From positions 124,001-188,000 of the forward strand of contig NZ_FRBH01000007.1 of the NCBI RefSeq assembly GCF_900142565.1: a stretch of 64,000 nucleotides of DNA, in the 5' to 3' direction. Both the position numbers and the translations under genes were made by a program. Below are positions 15,547-25,017 of the stretch, in pieces. Within the stretch, counting starts at the first letter, position 1. Every line of letters starts with the position of its first letter. This DNA is from Chishuiella changwenlii. Lineage in GTDB: Bacteria > Bacteroidota > Bacteroidia > Flavobacteriales > Weeksellaceae. The notes below the pieces were generated by a model. The model worked only from the letters and a program-made list of their open reading frames with translations. It was not told the origin of the DNA and searched no databases.

Positions 15547-16779
15547 ATGAAGAAATTAATTTTGACTTTAGCATTCATAGGATTATCATCTTCTGCTTTT
15601 GCAGGAGGTTACCGTGTTGCTTTACAGGGAGTTCGCCAAGCGGCTTTGGGAGGAACTTCCGCTACACAAACACACGATGCAAGTGTTGCGTTTTATAATC
15701 CTGCGGGATTAGCTTTTGTAAAAAGTAAGTTAAGTATTGCTGTTGGAGGTTTTGGTGTAAAGACCGATGTAAAGTGGCAAGATGCTACAACACTTCAAAA
15801 AGCAGAAACAGATAGTAAATTGGGAACACCAATGTATTTGGCTGTTAGTTATAAGCCAATAGATGATTTAGCGATTGGTCTTAGTGTAACTACACCTTTT
15901 GGTAGTTCTGTAACTTGGCCAGAAGATTGGCAAAATAAATCGAATATTACACATATCGATTTAAAAGCTTTTAATATTCAGCCAACAGTAGCATATAAAT
16001 TTAATGAGTGGTTTAGTCTTGGTTTCGGATTTATTTATACACATGGATCAGCTAAATTAGAACGCGTTAATACTGTTGCCGGAAATGATATAAAATTACA
16101 ATTAGAGGATAAAGATGCTCATGGTTTAGGATTTAATGTTGGAGCAATGTTTAAACCAACAGATAAATTAGGAGTAGGTTTAGCTTATCGTTCTAATGTA
16201 GATGTGTCTGCAAATAAAGGAAAAGTGACATGGTCTAATGTTCCTGATGGAATTTCAGGAAATGCACCATTTAACATGAATAAATGGAATACAATCTTGC
16301 CATTACCATCAGAATTTACTTTCGGTATGTCATACAAAGTATTACCTCAATTAGAATTATTTGGAGATGTTGTTTGGCAAAATTGGTCTCGTTACAAAAC
16401 ATTAGATATTAATTTATATAACGAAGGAACAAACGCTCAGTTTACTTCTTCTTCACAGAAAAACTGGACAGATAATACATTATTCCGCTTTGGAGCAGAA
16501 TATACATTTAGTGATTTAGTTACAGGACGTTTAGGTTATTACCACGATAAATCTCCAGTTCCTGGTTCTTACTGGTCTTCAGAAACACCAAGTACAAACT
16601 TAAATGCACTTACTGCAGGTTTAGGATTTAGATTTTCTTCAGGATTTAATGTTGATTTATTTGGATCTTACGTACAAGGAGACGAAAGACATGTTAATAA
16701 CATCGAACAAAATTTCCAAGGAGATATAAAATTACGTGCAATCAACTTTGGTGTTGGAGTATCTTATAACCTTAAATAA
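15547..16779 (+). CDS. FadL/OmpP1/TodX-family outer-membrane transporter
   Basis: A 410-aa outer-membrane beta-barrel with a signal peptide (cut after SSSAFA, near residue 19) and the FadL-family opening GGYRVALQGVRQAALGGTSA followed by DASVAFYNPAGLAF, the NPA motif of the N-terminal hatch. It ends with an amphipathic strand and GVSYNLK. The family takes up long-chain fatty acids or other hydrophobic compounds. The next gene, 8 nt away, is a GDSL-like lipoprotein, which suggests that a released lipid product may be the substrate. Confidence 0.92.
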   Translation: MKKLILTLAFIGLSSSAFAGGYRVALQGVRQAALGGTSATQTHDASVAFYNPAGLAFVKSKLSIAVGGFGVKTDVKWQDATTLQKAETDSKLGTPMYLAVSYKPIDDLAIGLSVTTPFGSSVTWPEDWQNKSNITHIDLKAFNIQPTVAYKFNEWFSLGFGFIYTHGSAKLERVNTVAGNDIKLQLEDKDAHGLGFNVGAMFKPTDKLGVGLAYRSNVDVSANKGKVTWSNVPDGISGNAPFNMNKWNTILPLPSEFTFGMSYKVLPQLELFGDVVWQNWSRYKTLDINLYNEGTNAQFTSSSQKNWTDNTLFRFGAEYTFSDLVTGRLGYYHDKSPVPGSYWSSETPSTNLNALTAGLGFRFSSGFNVDLFGSYVQGDERHVNNIEQNFQGDIKLRAINFGVGVSYNLK

Positions 16780-16787
16780 CAGAAAAA

Positions 16788-18350
16788 ATGAAACATTTAA
16801 ATAAAATTATACTGGTTGCTTTAGCTGCTACGACATTTAGTTGTAATGATGATTTTGAACATCCGATAGAGGATATTCAAATTTCTGCAGGTGAAGCTAA
16901 TTTTACAAAATATATTGCTTTAGGAAATTCGTTAACTTCTGGTTATAGAGATAATGCTTTATATTCATCAGGGCAAGAAAATTCTTATCCTAATATATTA
17001 GCAGGATTAATGAAAGCTGCAGGTGGAGGAGAGTTTAAAACTCCTTTAATGCCAAATAATACAGGAGGGTTTACAAATTTACCTGGTTTTCCTGGTAAAT
17101 TAGAATTACAAATTGTTAATGGAGCTTTATCACCTGTTCCTACTACAGCTGCTGCAGCTTTAGATAATGTTGCGGCAGGAGGACCATACCAAAACATGGG
17201 AGTACCTGGAGCAAAATCATTCCATTTAGGAGTTGATGGTTATGGTAATCCAGCTGGTTTAGCAACAGGAACAGCTAATCCATACTTTGTTCGTTTTGCA
17301 ACAAGTGGAACAACTTCTGTTGTGAAAGATGCATTAGCACAAAGCCCTACGTTTTTCTCTTTATGGATTGGTAATAACGATGTATTAGGTTATGCAACAA
17401 GTGGTGGTGTTGGAGTAGATCACAACGAAACAGGTAATGTTGCTGCTGCAACTTATGCAAGTGGAGATATCTCTAATGTAGCTGTTGTTAAAGGTTCTAT
17501 AGATGGGATTTTAACAGCTATGACAGCTAACGGAGCAAAAGGAGTTATTGCAAACATTCCTTCTGTAACTGCGATTCCATATTTTACAACAGTGCCTTAT
17601 GCACCATTATCTCCAACAAATCCTAGTTTTGCGCCATTAATAGATGAGTTAAATACAACTTATGCAGCTTTAAATCAGGTCTTTGATGCATTGCAAGTGC
17701 CAGAGAGAAAAATTTCTTTTTCTAAAACAGCAGCAAGTCCTGTTGTAATTAAAGATAAAGATTTAACAGATTTATCAGCAGCAATAACGACAGCTTTAAC
17801 TCCTAGATTAGGATTAGCAACAGCTACTTTGTTCGGAATTACTTATGGACAAGCTAGACAAGCTACTTCAAAAGATTTATTAGTTTTAACATCTTCTTCA
17901 GTTATTGGTAAAGTCGACACAAACCGTGTTGCTCAATTAATGGGAGCTGGATTAACACAAGAACAAGCAGGTAAATTATCTGTTGTAGGTGTTAGTTATC
18001 CAATGACAGATAATTATGTTTTAACAGAAAAAGAGACTGCAAAAGCAGAAGCAGCTGTTACTAAATTTAATGCAGCAATTTCAGAATTAGCTACAAAGCA
18101 CAATTTAGCATTTGTTGATGCGTATTCTGAAATGAAAAAATTAAGTTCAGCTTCTGGAATTAAATATTACGGACAAACGTATACAACAACATTTGTTTCA
18201 GGTGGAGCATTTTCTTTAGATGGTGTTCACTTAACAGGTCCTGGTTATGCAATTGTTGCTAATATGTTTGCAGATGCTATTAATAGAAAATACAAATCAA
18301 CATTAAGACATGTATATCCAGGTAATTATCCTGGAATTGCAATTCCTTAA
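16788..18350 (+). CDS. SGNH/GDSL-like hydrolase lipoprotein
   Basis: A 520-aa lipoprotein: signal peptide with lipobox Cys19 (TTFSC). Block I of the SGNH family reads GNSLTSG (46-52) with Ser48 as the likely nucleophile and Asn in place of the usual Asp; block III reads WIGNND; block V is LDGVHLT with the catalytic Asp and His. The large middle insert is rich in Ala, Thr and Gly. Probably a periplasmic or surface esterase/lipase whose products feed the FadL-type transporter encoded 8 nt upstream. Confidence 0.82.
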   Translation: MKHLNKIILVALAATTFSCNDDFEHPIEDIQISAGEANFTKYIALGNSLTSGYRDNALYSSGQENSYPNILAGLMKAAGGGEFKTPLMPNNTGGFTNLPGFPGKLELQIVNGALSPVPTTAAAALDNVAAGGPYQNMGVPGAKSFHLGVDGYGNPAGLATGTANPYFVRFATSGTTSVVKDALAQSPTFFSLWIGNNDVLGYATSGGVGVDHNETGNVAAATYASGDISNVAVVKGSIDGILTAMTANGAKGVIANIPSVTAIPYFTTVPYAPLSPTNPSFAPLIDELNTTYAALNQVFDALQVPERKISFSKTAASPVVIKDKDLTDLSAAITTALTPRLGLATATLFGITYGQARQATSKDLLVLTSSSVIGKVDTNRVAQLMGAGLTQEQAGKLSVVGVSYPMTDNYVLTEKETAKAEAAVTKFNAAISELATKHNLAFVDAYSEMKKLSSASGIKYYGQTYTTTFVSGGAFSLDGVHLTGPGYAIVANMFADAINRKYKSTLRHVYPGNYPGIAIP

Positions 18351-18367
18351 TAGAATTTATACAACTT

Positions 18368-18404
18368 AAAAAAGGTGGTCTCTAATTAGAGATCACCTTT
18401 TTTA
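18368..18404 (+). terminator. Terminator of the FadL-GDSL operon
   Basis: Stem AAAAAAGGTGgTCTCTAA / TTAGAGAtCACCTTTTTT, then T-rich sequence. Confidence 0.88.
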
Positions 18405-18459
18405 TTTTTAGAGGCAAAAATGATGTTTTAAAAAACTTTCACAACTTACAGAAAATTCG

Positions 18460-18467
18460 TAATTTTG
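18460..18467 (+). promoter_or_regulatory. Promoter -7 element of the thrS operon
   Basis: TAATTTTG fits TAnnTTTG, 27 nt before the thrS ATG. This places the transcription start near 18473 and rules out the in-frame TTG at 18465 as the start codon. Confidence 0.6.
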
Positions 18468-18494
18468 CAGACTAGTACAAATTCTAAAAGAAAG

Positions 18495-20417
18495 ATGATA
18501 AACATTTCTCTTCCAGATGGAAGTGTAAGACAGTATGAGAGTGGCGTAACTCCAATGGAGGTGGCGCAGAGCATTAGTGAAGGTTTAGCACGTAATGTAA
18601 TTTCGGCTTTAGTAAACGATAAACAAGTTGAGACAACAACCCCAATCACCACAGATGCAACGATCAAATTGTTAACCTGGAATGATGAAATGGGTAAAAA
18701 AGCTTTTTGGCATTCATCGGCTCACTTATTAGCACAAGCTATTTTAGAGTTTTATCCAAATGCAAAATTAACAATAGGACCAGCAATTGAAAAAGGGTTT
18801 TATTATGATGTTGATTTTGGAGAAGATAAATTTACAGAGGCAGATTTTAGCAAAGTTGAAAAAGCAATGCTAGAAAATGCTAAGAAAAAAGCAGAATTTA
18901 AATTATACTCAGTTTCTAAAGCAGATGCATTAGAAACATATAAAGATAACGAATACAAAGTAGAATTAATCTCTAACTTAACAGACGGAGATATTACATT
19001 TTGTACACACGATAACTTTACAGATTTATGTCGTGGTGGACACATTCCAAATACAGGAATTGTAAAAGCTGCAAAAATCTTAAATGTTGCTGGTGCGTAT
19101 TGGCGTGGAAACGAGAACAACAAAATGTTGACTCGTGTTTATGGTATTACATTCCCAAAACAAAAAGATTTAACAGAGTATCTAGAGTTATTAGAAGAAG
19201 CTAAAAAACGTGATCACCGTAAATTAGGAAAAGAATTAGGTTTATTCGCATTCTCTGAAAAAGTGGGTGCAGGGTTACCATTATGGTTACCAAAAGGAGC
19301 ATCTTTAAGAAGAAAATTAGAAAATTTCTTATTAAAAGAGCAACAAAAAATGGGATACGAAATGGTGATTTCTCCTCATATTGGACAAAAAGAATTGTAT
19401 GTAACATCTGGACATTATGCAAAATATGGTGCAGATAGTTTTCAGCCAATTAAAACACCAAATGAGAACGAAGAGTTTTTATTAAAACCAATGAACTGTC
19501 CTCATCACTGTGAAATTTATAAAACATCTCAGTGGTCTTATCGTGATTTACCAAAAAGATATGCAGAATTTGGTACAGTTTATCGTTACGAGCAATCAGG
19601 AGAATTACATGGTTTAACTCGTGTAAGAGGGTTTACTCAAGATGATGCACACTTATTTTGTACATCAGATCAATTATTAGATGAATTTAAAAAAGTAATT
19701 GATTTAGTTTTATATGTATTCACAAATCTAGGTTTTGATAACTATTCTGCTCAAGTTTCTTTAAGAGATCCTGAGAATAAAGAAAAATATATCGGAACTG
19801 ATGAAAACTGGGCAAAAGCTGAACAAGCAATTATTACAGCTGCAAACGAAAAAGGTTTACCAACAGTTGTAGAATATGGTGAAGCAGCATTTTACGGTCC
19901 TAAGTTAGATTTTATGGTGAAAGATGCTTTAGGGCGTCAATGGCAATTAGGAACAATCCAAGTTGACTATAATTTACCAGAACGTTTCGATTTAACTTAT
20001 ACTGGAGCAGATAACGAAAAACACAGACCAGTTATGATTCACCGTGCACCATTTGGTTCTATGGAGCGTTTCATAGCGATCTTGTTAGAAAATACAGCAG
20101 GTAATTTACCACTTTGGTTAGCGCCAGATTTATTCACAATTTTACCAATTAGCGAAAAATATGTGGAATATGGAGAAAAAGTATTAAATTTGCTGGCTGA
20201 AGAAGAAATTAACGGATTGATAGACAGTAGAAATGAGAAAACTGGTAAAAAAATCCGTGATGCAGAAATCAAGAAGATTCCTTTCATGATTGTTATCGGT
20301 GAAAAAGAAGCAGAAAACGGTACAGTTTCTGTAAGAAGACACGGAGAAGGAGATTTAGGAGAAATGAAAATTCAAGAATTCATCGACTTCATGAAGGAAC
20401 AAATCAAATTAAAATAA
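18495..20417 (+). CDS. thrS: Threonyl-tRNA synthetase
   Basis: A 640-aa class II aminoacyl-tRNA synthetase that charges tRNA-Thr. Domains: TGS (about 1-62), the editing domain with [10 protein letters not shown], the catalytic core with the zinc-binding [29 protein letters not shown] (motif 2) and [15 protein letters not shown] (motif 3), and a C-terminal anticodon domain. ATG 18495 is preferred over an upstream in-frame TTG because that TTG lies within the promoter -7 box. It heads the thrS-infC-rpmI-rplT operon. Confidence 0.98.
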   Translation: MINISLPDGSVRQYESGVTPMEVAQSISEGLARNVISALVNDKQVETTTPITTDATIKLLTWNDEMGKKAFWHSSAHLLAQAILEFYPNAKLTIGPAIEKGFYYDVDFGEDKFTEADFSKVEKAMLENAKKKAEFKLYSVSKADALETYKDNEYKVELISNLTDGDITFCTHDNFTDLCRGGHIPNTGIVKAAKILNVAGAYWRGNENNKMLTRVYGITFPKQKDLTEYLELLEEAKKRDHRKLGKELGLFAFSEKVGAGLPLWLPKGASLRRKLENFLLKEQQKMGYEMVISPHIGQKELYVTSGHYAKYGADSFQPIKTPNENEEFLLKPMNCPHHCEIYKTSQWSYRDLPKRYAEFGTVYRYEQSGELHGLTRVRGFTQDDAHLFCTSDQLLDEFKKVIDLVLYVFTNLGFDNYSAQVSLRDPENKEKYIGTDENWAKAEQAIITAANEKGLPTVVEYGEAAFYGPKLDFMVKDALGRQWQLGTIQVDYNLPERFDLTYTGADNEKHRPVMIHRAPFGSMERFIAILLENTAGNLPLWLAPDLFTILPISEKYVEYGEKVLNLLAEEEINGLIDSRNEKTGKKIRDAEIKKIPFMIVIGEKEAENGTVSVRRHGEGDLGEMKIQEFIDFMKEQIKLK

Positions 20418-20434
20418 TTTAAAAACAGAATAGT

Positions 20435-20986
20435 ATCGCAATTAGAAGAAAAGGCGGCAGAGGTCCAGCCAGAGTAATTAAGGAAGATCAACACAAGATC
20501 AACGATAAGATTGACGCAAAAGAAGTTCGCGTTGTCGGAGAAGGTATAGAACCTGGTGTATATCCAATAACAAAAGCTTTAGCCTTAGCAGAAGAGCAAG
20601 GTTTAGATTTGGTTATGATCAGTGAGAAAGCCGTTCCACCTGTTTGTCGTGTAGTAGAGTATAAAAAATATTTATACGAACAAAAGAAGAAAGAGAAAGA
20701 ACTTAAAGCAAAACAACAAAAAGTTGTGGTAAAAGAAATTCGTTTTGGTCCTCAGACAGATGATCACGATTACGAATTTAAAAAACGCCATGCAAGATCT
20801 TTCTTAGAAGAGGGTTCTAAATTGAAAGCGTATGTTTTCTTTAAAGGACGTTCTATTATATTTAAAGATCAAGGAGAGATCCTATTGTTACGTTTAGCAC
20901 AAGAATTGGAAGATGTTGGAAAAGTAGAACAAATGCCAAAACTTGAAGGTAAAAGAATGATTATGATGATGGGACCTAAAAAATAA
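20435..20986 (+). CDS. infC: Translation initiation factor IF-3, AUC start codon
   Basis: Reading from ATC 20435 gives a 183-aa IF-3 with both domains: [20 protein letters not shown] and [18 protein letters not shown] in the N-domain, [19 protein letters not shown] in the linker, and a C-domain ending [13 protein letters not shown]-like. Between the in-frame TAA at 20420 and the N-domain there is no ATG, GTG or TTG; the first is TTG 20609, which would delete the N-domain. ATC 20435 is 17 nt after the thrS stop and gives (M)AIRRKGG. IF-3 rejects non-standard starts, so such codons on infC provide self-regulation; E. coli uses AUU and Myxococcus xanthus AUC. ATT 20441 is a less likely alternative. 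Confidence 0.9.
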   Translation: MAIRRKGGRGPARVIKEDQHKINDKIDAKEVRVVGEGIEPGVYPITKALALAEEQGLDLVMISEKAVPPVCRVVEYKKYLYEQKKKEKELKAKQQKVVVKEIRFGPQTDDHDYEFKKRHARSFLEEGSKLKAYVFFKGRSIIFKDQGEILLLRLAQELEDVGKVEQMPKLEGKRMIMMMGPKK

Positions 20987-21043
20987 TTAGGTTCTCATTG
21001 TCTCAAAAAATATAAAACGTTTTAATTTTAAATATTTGTAATC

Positions 21044-21241
21044 ATGCCAAAATTAAAAACAAAATCTGGAGCGAAAAAACGTTTCAAATTAACAGGAACA
21101 GGTAAAATTAAAAGAAAACACGCTTTTAAAAGCCACATCCTAACAAAAAAAGAGACTAAACAAAAGAGAAATTTAACTCAAACTGGTTTAGTTGACAAAT
21201 CTGACGAAAAATCAGTAAAACAACAATTAAGATTAAAATAA
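21044..21241 (+). CDS. rpmI: 50S ribosomal protein bL35
   Basis: A 65-aa basic protein with the bL35 pattern [40 protein letters not shown] and a C-terminal VKQQLRL. It sits in its usual place between infC and rplT. Expression is commonly feedback-controlled by L20 in this operon. Confidence 0.97.
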   Translation: MPKLKTKSGAKKRFKLTGTGKIKRKHAFKSHILTKKETKQKRNLTQTGLVDKSDEKSVKQQLRLK

Positions 21242-21277
21242 GAACTTGTTCTTATTTGGTTTATTAATTCATTATTA

Positions 21278-21320
21278 ACCCTGTCGATGGGCCTTAAAGT
21301 AGAGAAATCTCGCCCACTAC
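21278..21320 (+). promoter_or_regulatory. Candidate structured leader of rplT
   Basis: The rpmI-rplT gap holds a GC-rich island in very AT-rich sequence. TGGGC (21288-21292) can pair with GCCCA (21312-21316), enclosing GAG/CTC; GTAG (21300-21303) can alternatively pair with CTAC (21317-21320). Such rival structures just before rplT suggest an L20-responsive element. This is an inference from position and local pairing only. Confidence 0.4.
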
Positions 21321-21336
21321 AAAAAAATTAAAAATT

Positions 21337-21681
21337 ATGCCAAGATCAGTAAACGCAGTTGCGTCAAGAGCTAGAAGAAAAAGAGTTTTAAAACTTGCAA
21401 AAGGATATTTCGGAAGAAGAAAAAATGTTTGGACTGTTGCTAAAAATGCAGTAGAAAAAGGTTTAGTATACGCTTACCGTGATAGACGTCAAAAGAAAAG
21501 AAATTTCCGTGCGTTATGGATTCAAAGAATTAACGCTGGAGCAAGATTACACGGATTATCTTACTCTAAATTCATGGGAGCTGTTCACAAAGCAGGTATT
21601 GAATTAAATCGTAAAGTTTTAGCGGACTTAGCGATGAACAATCCAGAAGCTTTCAAAGCTATCGTAGAAAAAGTAAAATAA
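21337..21681 (+). CDS. rplT: 50S ribosomal protein bL20
   Basis: A 114-aa basic protein with the bL20 opening [24 protein letters not shown] and [20 protein letters not shown]. It is an early assembly protein and a known translational repressor of its own operon in other bacteria. It is the last gene of the thrS operon, followed by a strong terminator. Confidence 0.98.
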   Translation: MPRSVNAVASRARRKRVLKLAKGYFGRRKNVWTVAKNAVEKGLVYAYRDRRQKKRNFRALWIQRINAGARLHGLSYSKFMGAVHKAGIELNRKVLADLAMNNPEAFKAIVEKVK

Positions 21682-21709
21682 TTTTTTAAACAATATTAAA
21701 ACGTTTTAG

Positions 21710-21738
21710 AACTTGGCTATTTAGCCAAGTTTTTTTTT
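21710..21738 (+). terminator. Terminator of the thrS-rplT operon
   Basis: Stem AACTTGGCTA / TAGCCAAGTT followed by a long T run. Confidence 0.92.
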
Positions 21739-21801
21739 GCCTAAATTTGATTTAAAATCTAAATAATATCTACTAGGAAGAAACTAATATTATACTTTAA
21801 A

Positions 21802-22503
21802 ATGCAGGAAATTAAAAAACAAATAAATACAGCGTCAATACATCAACAAAAAGATTTATTCTTAAGAATATGGCCATTCTTTGTGGTGTTTTTTGTCTAT
21901 AATTTTGCAGCAGTAGCATTAACACAATATTTTGGAAGAGATGAACTACATCTGTACTTTAATAAATTTAGCTATTCTTATTTAGATCGTTTTTTCGTTT
22001 ATTATACAGATTTCGGAACTGTATATCTATTTATATTACTACTTGCTTATTTGTTCTTTAAAGAAACCAAAAGACGCTTCTTATATTTGCTAATAGCAGA
22101 GTCTACAGCGTCAATAATTAGTGTATTCTTTAAAAATGTTTATTTTAACGAAGTTCTTAGACCAGGCTATTATTTTACTCAGAAAAAAATAGATATTGTT
22201 TTAGTTAAAGATTATGCCGTACAAATGGCTTCTACATTCCCTTCGGGACACTCACTAACAGCAACAATACTTTCTATGACGTTGTGTTTACTTACTAAAG
22301 ATCGTAGGGTACAGCTTGTTTTTGCATTATTATTTCCTAGCATAGCAGTAAGTAGAATTTACTTATCAAGACATTTTGCGATAGATACAGTTGGAGGATC
22401 TTTAATCGGATTTTTTATTTTTATCTTTACATATTACATTATTAATTCTATCACCGACTGGAGATTAGATCAAAAATTTTTGAAGAATGGAAAATCAAAA
22501 TAA
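21802..22503 (+). CDS. PAP2-family membrane phosphatase
   Basis: A 233-aa polytopic membrane protein with the three phosphatidic-acid-phosphatase motifs: K-x6-RP (KNVYFNEVLRP), PSGH (TFPSGHSLT) and SR-x5-H-x3-D (SRIYLSRHFAID). About five to six hydrophobic segments. Members act on lipid phosphates such as undecaprenyl diphosphate or phosphatidic acid; which one is unknown here. It overlaps the following amidase gene by 17 nt. Confidence 0.9.
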   Translation: MQEIKKQINTASIHQQKDLFLRIWPFFVVFFVYNFAAVALTQYFGRDELHLYFNKFSYSYLDRFFVYYTDFGTVYLFILLLAYLFFKETKRRFLYLLIAESTASIISVFFKNVYFNEVLRPGYYFTQKKIDIVLVKDYAVQMASTFPSGHSLTATILSMTLCLLTKDRRVQLVFALLFPSIAVSRIYLSRHFAIDTVGGSLIGFFIFIFTYYIINSITDWRLDQKFLKNGKSK

Positions 22504-23269
22504 ACTTAAAATTTCACTTATTCAGTATGATTTAATTTGGGAAGATGCTAAAAAGAATCATCAATACTTAGATGAATTACTAAAAAACCATCAAACTGAT
22601 ATTATTTTATTACCAGAAATGTTTGCTTCTGGTTTTTCCATGAATGTAGAACATGTTGGAGAAGCCCCATTTGGAGAATCTTTTAAATGGATGCAAGAAA
22701 AGTCGAAAGAATTAAATGCAGCAATTGCGGGTAGTGTTTCAACAAAGGAAAATGGGATTTATCTTAATCGCTTTTATTTTGTATGTCCAAAAGGATCTAT
22801 TTATATCTACGATAAAAAACATTTGTTTAGTTATGGGAAAGAAGCGACTGTTTATTCTGAAGGAGACAAAATAGTAACAATAGATTATAAAGGATGGCAA
22901 ATACGTCCTATAGTATGTTATGATCTGCGTTTTCCTGTTTGGATACGTAATACAAAAGAACATCCTTACGATTTACTTTTATGCAATGCAAACTGGCCAA
23001 AAGCTAGAAGAAATGCATGGATTTCTCTGTTAAAAGCAAGGGCTATAGAAAATATGGCATTTGTGGCTGGTGTAAATAGAATAGGAGTTGATGGATATAA
23101 ATTAGAATATTCAGGCGACTCTCATTTATTTGATACTTTAGGAGAAGACTTAAAAGTAATTAATAATCATTCTGAGATTTTACAATTTGAAATAGATAAA
23201 GAAAATCAAAATAAAGAAAGAGAACATTTTAATTTTTTAGAAGATAGAGACGATTTTTATTTTGGATAG
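22487..23269 (+). CDS. Omega-amidase (YafV-type), nitrilase superfamily
   Basis: A 260-aa carbon-nitrogen hydrolase. The catalytic triad is visible as Glu44 (LLPEMF), Lys110 (YDKKHLF) and Cys144 (PIVCYDLRFP); the NANWPKARRNAW and SGDSHLFDTLGE motifs are those of omega-amidases such as YafV. The probable reaction is hydrolysis of alpha-ketoglutaramate or alpha-ketosuccinamate to ketoacid and ammonia. The start lies inside the end of the PAP2 gene, so the two are translationally linked without an obvious shared pathway. Confidence 0.9.
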   Translation: MENQNKLKISLIQYDLIWEDAKKNHQYLDELLKNHQTDIILLPEMFASGFSMNVEHVGEAPFGESFKWMQEKSKELNAAIAGSVSTKENGIYLNRFYFVCPKGSIYIYDKKHLFSYGKEATVYSEGDKIVTIDYKGWQIRPIVCYDLRFPVWIRNTKEHPYDLLLCNANWPKARRNAWISLLKARAIENMAFVAGVNRIGVDGYKLEYSGDSHLFDTLGEDLKVINNHSEILQFEIDKENQNKEREHFNFLEDRDDFYFG

Positions 23270-23373
23270 TTTTTTAGTTTTAAGACTTAAGATGATAAGA
23301 TTTAAGCATTAATGTTCTAAATAAATAAACTGTTTAAAAAATCATAATTTGTCAATTTCTAAACAATAGAAAA

Positions 23374-23407
23374 TAAAAAATCCCAAACTTTCGTAAGGGA
23401 TTTTTTT
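23374..23407 (-). terminator. Terminator downstream of tRNA-Phe (bidirectional)
   Basis: Stem AAAAAATCCC / GGGATTTTTT with a 14-nt loop; A and T runs on both sides allow it to end both the tRNA-Phe transcript and the amidase transcript from the other side. Confidence 0.7.
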
Positions 23408-23412
23408 AGCAG

Positions 23413-23485
23413 TGGTGCCTCCAGGAATCGAACCAGGGACACAAGGATTTTCAGTCCTTTGCTCTACCAACTGAGCTAAGGCACC
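23413..23485 (-). tRNA. tRNA-Phe (GAA)
   Basis: A 73-nt cloverleaf on the minus strand: acceptor GGTGCCT / AGGCACC, discriminator A, anticodon stem AAGGA / TCCTT with loop CTGAAAA (anticodon GAA), and a T-loop GGTTCGATTCC. CCA is not encoded. Confidence 0.97.
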
Positions 23486-23500
23486 GCCTTAATTGTGATG

Positions 23501-23530
23501 CAAATATAGAGTGAAAATTGATACTACCAA
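23501..23530 (-). promoter_or_regulatory. Promoter of tRNA-Phe
   Basis: On the minus strand TTG (23530-23528), a 19-nt spacer, then TATATTTG (23508-23501): the same architecture as the tRNA-Asn promoter. Confidence 0.8.
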
Positions 23531-23734
23531 ATCTTTTTAAAAAGATTTTTTTAGTTCTTTGGCTATCTATTTCATTTACCGATAAATAAATTTTTAAAAT
23601 ATTTTTATATTTACACAAAAATTGAGTTTTTTATATTTTAATAGATAATTAACAGCTCATTTTTGCATTCTAATTTTTACAATTCGCAACAAATCATCAT
23701 ATTTGCGTCTTAGAATTCTATTATAACATTCATA

Positions 23735-25015
23735 ATGAAGTGGATTATTTGCAGTTTATCACTTTTAAGCGTGATAACAATTAAAGCTCAATCAATATCA
23801 GTGTCTCCTTATTCAGCTTATGGAATAGGAGAACAACTATTCGATGGGAATACTGAACAAGCTGGTATGGGCGGAATCTCAACAGTACCAACAAATCCTT
23901 TCGGACAAAGTGCTAATTTTTCTAACCCGGCAGCAAACCAAAGTTTACGTATGACAAACTTTAATGCAAGTGGAAGTGGTACAAATTATACTTTTAAATC
24001 TCTTACAGATAAAGAGAATACAGGAAGATTTAATATTTCTAATATATCATTAGCTTTCCCAGTTGGAGAAAAAGGAAGCTTTGGATTAGGTTTTCAACCT
24101 TTTTCAGCTTTAGGATATGATATTTTAAATTCAACAGAAAGAAACGATTTAAAGCAAAATGTACAATTAAAAGGAAATGGAGGTTTAAATAGTCTTCATG
24201 CTTTTTACTCTAGAAATTTAGCGAAAGGGTTTTCTTTAGGTTTACGTGTTAATTACCTATTTGGAGAATTAACAAGAAATGAAATTCTAGCTGTAGACGG
24301 AGCAAGTTTAGCTGTAGATTATAGCAATAAGTCGAATTACAGAGGAGCTCAGTTTACATTAGGATCAATGTATACAAAAAGAATTGGTAAGACCAAAAAT
24401 CTATATGTTGGAGCAACTTATACGTTAGGAACTAATCTTAGAACAGATGTTACAGATTTAACGACTTCTTACACTTTTGTAGGATCTGCGAAAGCATCTG
24501 TAGATACGATTTCTATTTTCCGTAGCGATAATGCGAAAACAAAATTACCACAAACATTTGCATTAGGAACTTCTTATACAAAAGATAATTCTTGGTCTAT
24601 TGGGGCTGAAGCAAAATACAATACTTGGTCAGACTTTAGACAACCAGTATTAGGTAATAGTTCAACATCATCTAATGTAGATTATAAAAATAATGTACGT
24701 TTAGGAGTTGGTGGATATTGGATTCCTGATTATAACAGTTATAAAAGCTATTTTAATCGTGTAATCTATCGTGCAGGTGCATATTACCAAACAGCACAAT
24801 TTTCTATTAATGGAACGGATGTAGATGCTTATGGAGCTACTTTAGGTTTTGGTTTCCCTATCGGGAAACAAAATGATGCTTCTATGATGAATGTTTCGTT
24901 AGAATATGGTCAAAGAGGAAAAACATCGAATAACTTAATCAAAGAAAATTTCATTGGTGTAAAAGTTGGTTTCGATATTAATGATATTTGGTTTAGAAAA
25001 AGAGTTATTGACTAA
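23735..25015 (+). CDS. Putative outer-membrane beta-barrel protein
   Basis: A 426-aa protein with a signal peptide (cut after TIKAQS, about residue 19) and an opening SVSPYSAYGIGEQLFDGN typical of Bacteroidota barrel proteins encoded next to lptC. The rest alternates short hydrophobic strands with Gly, Ser and Asn turns and ends in an aromatic strand. Function is unknown; it probably belongs to the same envelope-biogenesis operon as lptC, whose start is two bases after its stop. Confidence 0.75.
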   Translation: MKWIICSLSLLSVITIKAQSISVSPYSAYGIGEQLFDGNTEQAGMGGISTVPTNPFGQSANFSNPAANQSLRMTNFNASGSGTNYTFKSLTDKENTGRFNISNISLAFPVGEKGSFGLGFQPFSALGYDILNSTERNDLKQNVQLKGNGGLNSLHAFYSRNLAKGFSLGLRVNYLFGELTRNEILAVDGASLAVDYSNKSNYRGAQFTLGSMYTKRIGKTKNLYVGATYTLGTNLRTDVTDLTTSYTFVGSAKASVDTISIFRSDNAKTKLPQTFALGTSYTKDNSWSIGAEAKYNTWSDFRQPVLGNSSTSSNVDYKNNVRLGVGGYWIPDYNSYKSYFNRVIYRAGAYYQTAQFSINGTDVDAYGATLGFGFPIGKQNDASMMNVSLEYGQRGKTSNNLIKENFIGVKVGFDINDIWFRKRVID

Positions 25016-25017
25016 TT

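Noticed and set aside
18465-18494. An in-frame TTG at 18465 would lengthen thrS by ten codons.
   Set aside because: The TTG is part of the TAATTTTG promoter box, so it would not be transcribed; ATG 18495 gives the standard ThrS N-terminus.
18803-19123. Antisense reading frames inside thrS and other highly expressed genes.
   Set aside because: They lie opposite strongly conserved coding sequence, show no family motifs and are expected by chance.
20609-20986. A shorter infC starting at TTG 20609.
   Set aside because: It would remove the whole conserved IF-3 N-domain, which is encoded intact upstream in the same frame.
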